Assembly (NCBI GenBank): GCA_034698045.1
Contig: JAQGAU010000867.1
Location: forward strand, 1 to 23,076
Length of the DNA stretch: 23,076 bases
Source: Paramacrobiotus richtersi
Lineage: Eukaryota > Tardigrada > Eutardigrada > Parachela > Macrobiotidae
Reading direction: 5' to 3'
In this document: in pieces, positions 19,309-23,076 of the stretch
Layout of the letters: every line of letters begins with the position of its first letter
How positions within the stretch are numbered: the first letter of the stretch is position 1
Notes under the pieces: model-generated
What the model was told of the DNA's origin: nothing
The model's input: only the letters and a program-made list of their open reading frames with translations
The model's database searches: none
Made by a program: the position numbers and the translations under genes

Positions 19309-19430
19309 CTAGCAGGGTTCAGCATATTAACAACATGCTACAGCCCAAACCAGCCGAAGAGACGTTTTAATTGCTATTGTTGTAATTTATAGGTAATTTT
19401 CGTTCTTGACCCAACAACGCTATGGCGCAC

Positions 19431-19679
19431 CTGGTTGCGGGTATTCTTTGTGCGTCTGTCCTTTCCGGCATGCAGTCCCAGACGGCGGATCCTGTCACTG
19501 CAGCGAGACCGCTGGCGGAGGCTGTACGTGTCGTTCCCGAGTGGGGGGATGGTGAAGGCGCCACCCTATCCACCCGACTGGCCGAGGCAGGCACCCTCGA
19601 CAAGATCATATCCGGTCTCTTGCGCTTGTGCCCGCTCGAATGCTGGTCAGAAGAGCGCTGCGGCGTCGGAACACCCACA
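19431..19679 (-). pseudogene. Copy D tail exon with NLS, frame-shifted relative to A and B
   Basis: The minus-strand exon starts after ATTTGCAG (AG at 19681-19680) and ends at ACCAG|GTGCGC. It encodes VGVPTPQRSSDQHSSGHKRKRPD, written here in two parts: VGVPTPQRSSDQHSS and GHKRKRPD. The Ser/Arg-rich PASASRVDRVAPSPSPHSG that follows is clearly homologous to the A and B tail. It is 249 nt against 250 in A. One C is missing at GCCAGCGG (A has GCCAGCCGG), so the exon ends in phase 2 instead of 0. Joined to the next exon it would read the alternative frame rather than the zinc-finger frame. Copy D is thus probably decaying or uses another splice form. Confidence 0.55.
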
Positions 19680-19734
19680 CTGCAAATCCAATATTCGAAG
19701 CAACCAACACGGACGTGGATTCAGTGAAACTTAC

Positions 19735-19907
19735 CGCTCTTCATCCCCTTTCTCCAGGGCATCGCACGCCTTGATCGCTGCTGAGAAGTTACCACAGAGC
19801 TGGGCCATCTCCTCGATAACCTGCTGGTTGCGTGCAGTGTGCTCGCGAATCATCTTGGACATTTCCTGTATCCGTTGCTCGGTCTGCTTCTTGTAAGTAT
19901 CGTCGAA
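19735..19907 (-). pseudogene. Copy D end-of-rod exon, 5' truncated
   Basis: The minus strand reads DDTYKKQTEQRIQEMSKMI, then NQQVIEEMAQLCGNFSAAIK and ACDALEKGDEER, ending AGAGCG|GTAAGT in phase 2 like exon 4 of A, B and C. Similarity starts abruptly near TYKKQTEQ, so about the first quarter of the exon is missing, and no other rod exons follow to the right up to 20200. The key KERL of the other copies is shortened (EEMAQL). The copy is a 3' fragment inverted within the array. Confidence 0.6.
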
Positions 19908-19920
19908 GCCACTTGCTAGT

Positions 19921-20227
19921 AATTAAGAGAACAATAGTCCATTGTTTCTATATCTAAATGTCCCGTTCAGCGAGATAATAACAATAAAATGATAGATAAC
20001 TAGGCAATCGCTCTTGATGCGAAGAAGACCGGAATGCTGAAGCTCAGCTTTGTGAAGGATCCGCTTTTGATTGTCTTGAATTACGCAAGGGGCTTTCCGC
20101 TGTATTCAGTCTTAAAACGGCTGCACTGTATGGTTTGGCATTAGCGGTACATCAATAATTGTAATAACTTCATTTTTTAGAGATATGATTCAAAAACAAT
20201 AAGGTTCCGAAAATCATAACGGAGCAC
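19921..20227. other. Spacer between copy D and a short ORF
   Basis: AT-rich DNA with no supported gene and no further copy D exons on the minus strand. Confidence 0.45.
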
Positions 20228-20536
20228 ATGCTGGTCAAATTTGGGCCCATAGGAAACGCAGACACAGCTGAGTACCGTATAGAACGCCTTCGCTCCGGTC
20301 GAAGATGTCTTTATCCCTGCCGCGAGGGAGAAACAAGATGTAAAAACAGAACGCTTCGACACGACCCCCTGGTGGACCTGCTGCTTCTATTGGAAGACGA
20401 TAACCAATCGGAGAACGAACCCACAGTTTGCCCATTAGAGATGATAGCTGAGCCTCAGCGCTCCGGTCTTCATCGCCAGCATCAGCGGAGAGTGATTACT
20501 TGGTTATCTAATATCCACAATTTTCTTAAAAATTAA
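20228..20536 (+). CDS. Hypothetical 102-residue ORF
   Basis: The ORF starts at ATG 20228 and ends at TAA 20534-20536. The peptide begins MLVKFGPIGNADTAEYRIER, has a Cys/Arg-rich middle (RRCLYPCREGETRCKNR), and then HDPLVDLLLLLEDDNQSENE. Composition is plausible for a protein, but I recognise no domain and a minus-strand frame is also open across part of it. It could be an exon, as an AATAAG precedes GTTCCG upstream, or chance. It lies between inverted copy D and copy C. Confidence 0.25.
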   Translation: MLVKFGPIGNADTAEYRIERLRSGRRCLYPCREGETRCKNRTLRHDPLVDLLLLLEDDNQSENEPTVCPLEMIAEPQRSGLHRQHQRRVITWLSNIHNFLKN

Positions 20537-20549
20537 TTATCTCGCTGGC

Positions 20550-21129
20550 CCCAGGTGGTGCTTGTGGTGCCACTGCCGCACAGTGTCAGTGTGAGGTGAC
20601 TATGCCAGTGGATTGCACAACACTGATAAAAAAAACCCAAATCAACAAACCCTGATGATTTCACATGATGTCATACATTTTGCGTTTTTTTGTCAGTCCT
20701 CTCGCTGTGTTTCAGCTTTGACGAATTTGGATTCTCGTTTCTTGACCAGTGTCCTACATGCGACTAATTGCTGGTCTGTTTCTGGGTTTACTCATAGAAC
20801 AGACAAACACCTCTTGCGAGAATTACTAGTCTGATAAATTCTATAGAAGCAATAGAACAACACATCACAGAATTGCTAGGCTCGACTCACTACTGCAGAG
20901 TTTCAGTATATTTCTCCAGGACATCCAGATCTTTGTGCTGTGATTGAGGTCCATCCATATTCGAATAGGTAAAGAACAATAAGATCGAAGAACCCGACTC
21001 GAAACGTTCCGTGAACGGACAAACTGTGCAGTTTTTTGCCCGTCACTGAACCTGAGCAATACACTTTTGTGATTTTCTTTCAACCGAAATTCCTGATTGA
21101 TTACTGAGTGCGTTGGCTCTTTGTTGTAG
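20550..21129. other. Upstream region of copy C
   Basis: The segment 20550-20640 is a diverged relative of the conserved block before A and B (CACTGCCGCACA, GTGGATT.CACAAC.CTGATAAAAAA), but the E2F-like site is not preserved. Further right, 20990-21129 aligns with 14275-14390 of copy B (CCGTGAACGGACAA; TTTCAACCGAAATTCCT). The decayed coiled-coil exon present in A and B is absent, and the region leads straight into the TTGTAG acceptor of the MAGVQ exon. Confidence 0.5.
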
Positions 21130-21130
21130 A

Positions 21131-23076
21131 ATGGCGGGAGTGCAAGCCCGTGCGGAAGATGAGGGGACTCGCGCTGGAACGGCTGAAAGCACGCTACGGG
21201 AAGGAGTGGCATTGAACGAAACTGATCTGCAGAAAAATGACGTAAATCAGTTGTTTTTATCGCAAGATTAGGTTTAAATGCTTGTTATTTTATCTGATAA
21301 AAGCCGTATGAATTTGTTTCTAATTGTATATTTGGATATTAATTTTCGTGAATATCAATAATTTTTGTTGATTTTTTATAGAAAATGCATGCCGTGGACA
21401 GTGGCTATGCACGCCGCTCCGTCCAAGATGTCAACATCTACCGTATGCGTGCACAGTTTTAGGTCGATCTGGAAGCTGCACGCAGTGACTTCGAGAATCG
21501 GCTGGCCGAAATGTATCAGCGGAAGGTACTTTATTTCCCGTTGTTTACTGGCATGAACATCGCACACTTTTGCATTGTCAGTTTCGCGGATTTTATCCTG
21601 CGGTTTTCAGCTGCAACGTTAACCATTAATTAATAAAAAAAGATTTATTTTCCAGAAAACATTTTAACTGTTTTTCGCAAAAAAGTAACGATCATGTTTT
21701 TTCGCACTGTAAACGCTGTAATTTTCGTCGTTCTTATTTGCCGATATTTGTATTTTGAATTTTAATATTGTTTTTACGTTTAACTTTTACCGATACTGTT
21801 TGATTAAAAATGTGTCGTTTTAGTTGGACAACATGAAGAACCAGTTGCGCACCCTGGAGCAAGAGAAGCAGCATTACCAGGACACTGCCACGACCGCCAC
21901 CAACAACGTACTGCCGCGAGATGTCCCACCAACTAGCCGCTGTGCAAAAAACTGTCAGCATTTTGTTGTCATAAATTAAGAAAAAAACTAATTATTAATT
22001 TCAGTTGAATTTAGCTTGCAAGATTCAGTCGGAAATCTGAATTTTGTAAAAATTCTCGTGTAATAAATTAAACTGATTTATCATGTACAACTTAATTTCT
22101 CAGGTTATTTGTTTGGGACAGAACCGTGACCGGGAGGACGAGTTGAGCAAGCTGTTCGATGAATACACGGGTTACAAGGAACAGACCGAGCAACAGATCA
22201 ACGAAATGTCCAGAACGATTCAAGATTACCAGCAAGATGTACAGCATCACCAGGATCGTGCCACGACCGCCACTAACAAGTGCCGCGAGATGTCCCAACA
22301 ACTGACCGCTGTGCAGAAAACTGTGAGTGTTTGGTTCACAAAAAACACCTAACTATTATGTCCACTGACAGTTGTGAGTTCAGATTCGGTCAAATTCCTA
22401 AATTAAAAGAAACTGTTTTCTGATCGATTAACTGGAACACATGTATTATTCAAGTGATTGAGTTGCATCTTAATTTCTTGATTTATGTTTAATAATACTG
22501 TTTGACGTACGTCCATTACAATCAGCGGTGAAATTGGTGTGAAGTTAATTTATCTTGGGTAGCATCGTGAGCAGACGAATGAGATGAGTCGGTTGCGGGA
22601 TGAATACGCAACTTACAAGCAACAGACCGAGCAGCGGACACAAGAAATGTCGGCAACGATTCGCGATCTCACCGTCCGCCACCAGCAGGTCGTCGAGGAG
22701 AAAGAGCGGCTGGCCGAGCTGTGTTTCAACTTCATGGCGGGCTTCAAGGCGTGCGATGCTCAGGAGAAATGGGAGGAAGTCCGGTGAGGAATCACGTTTG
22801 AGGATGCATGTGTTTGGCTAGTCATTCATATGATTTGTGCTCTTTTTCTAACATTTTTTTTAAAATTCTCAAATTGTTGTTATGGAACGTCGGTAGAGGT
22901 AATTTTGACGACGTTTTACCAGGATTTTAAGTTAAGTTACATACCTCTGATACTACAGTTAGCATCCCTTTAGAAGGGGTGTTGCGACTATATATTGCAT
23001 TTGCAGTGTGGGTAATGCAACGCCGGTACGCCATTCCGACAAGAATTCCAGCGGGCAGAAACGTAAGCGACCGGAT
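21131..23076 (+). pseudogene. Copy C: damaged copy of the coiled-coil gene, cut by window edge
   Basis: Exon equivalents are 21131-21241, 21382-21525, 21824-21953, 22122-22322, 22563-22783 and 23007 to the edge. Exon 2 has CAG to TAG at 21460-21462 within MRAQF-QVDLEAA. Exon 3 is 130 nt against 105 in A and B, so it breaks the frame (AACAACGTACTGCC), and its donor has become GTCAGC. An extra exon at 22122-22322 begins like exon 4 (NRDREDELSKLFDEY) and ends like exon 3 (NKCREMSQQLTAVQKT). Exon 4 keeps 221 nt and YATYKQQTEQRTQEM, but the rod end has changed (AGFKACDAQEKWEEVR). The tail starts with QKRKRPD at the edge. Any KOW or zinc-finger module would lie to the right. Probably a pseudogene, though later exons remain well kept. 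Confidence 0.6.

Noticed and set aside
19422-19896. Plus-strand frames (101 and 153 codons) opposite copy D
   Set aside because: They are antisense shadows of the minus-strand tail and rod exons, which match copies A-C.

Overview
The window looks like nuclear DNA of a small-genome invertebrate. It has spliced genes with GT..AG introns, several of them short (61 and 78 nt), AT-rich intergenic DNA, and short inverted-repeat elements flanked by TA. My best guess is a tardigrade, because the first gene belongs to an F-box family that I associate with tardigrade genomes. That is recollection, not a search result, and the assignment is only moderately sure.

Layout. Bases 1-2549 hold only weak exon candidates. 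Bases 2550-5615 are a three-exon F-box gene; its large first intron carries a foldback repeat with a small TA-flanked MITE inside it. Bases 5616-8500 are gene-poor: one orphan cysteine-rich exon that resembles a three-finger or activin-receptor ectodomain, a 946-bp TIR element, and a decayed retroelement end.

From about 8550 to the right edge lies a local array of one gene family. Copies A (9696-12368) and B (15154-17852) are complete-looking seven-exon genes on the plus strand. Copy C (from 21131) is a damaged copy cut by the window edge. Copy D (19907-18907) is a 3' partial copy on the minus strand between B and C. Exon sizes match between A and B (165, 105 and 221 nt) and the splice phases are the same.

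The encoded architecture is unusual. A coiled-coil rod ends in a motif like the end of the rod in lamins and other intermediate filaments. A Ser-rich tail follows, with a basic K-R-K-R-P-D nuclear-localisation-like motif. After that comes a segment I recognise as the C-terminus of the transcription elongation factor Spt5: in B a Tyr/Pro/Ser-rich CTR2-like stretch plus the last KOW domain, in A a shortened KOW. In D the same rod and tail are followed instead by an exon with a C-x2-C-x11-H-x3-H zinc-finger-like motif. The family therefore looks like a coiled-coil, NLS-bearing platform whose C-terminal module has been exchanged. This rod-Spt5 chimera and its alternative C-terminus are the main candidates for something undescribed.

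The array also shows recent turnover: decayed upstream coiled-coil exons, a shifted splice acceptor in B, a lost KOW end in A, a premature stop and a hybrid exon in C, and a 163-bp tandem duplication in an intron of A. No tRNA, rRNA, CRISPR or operon structure was seen.
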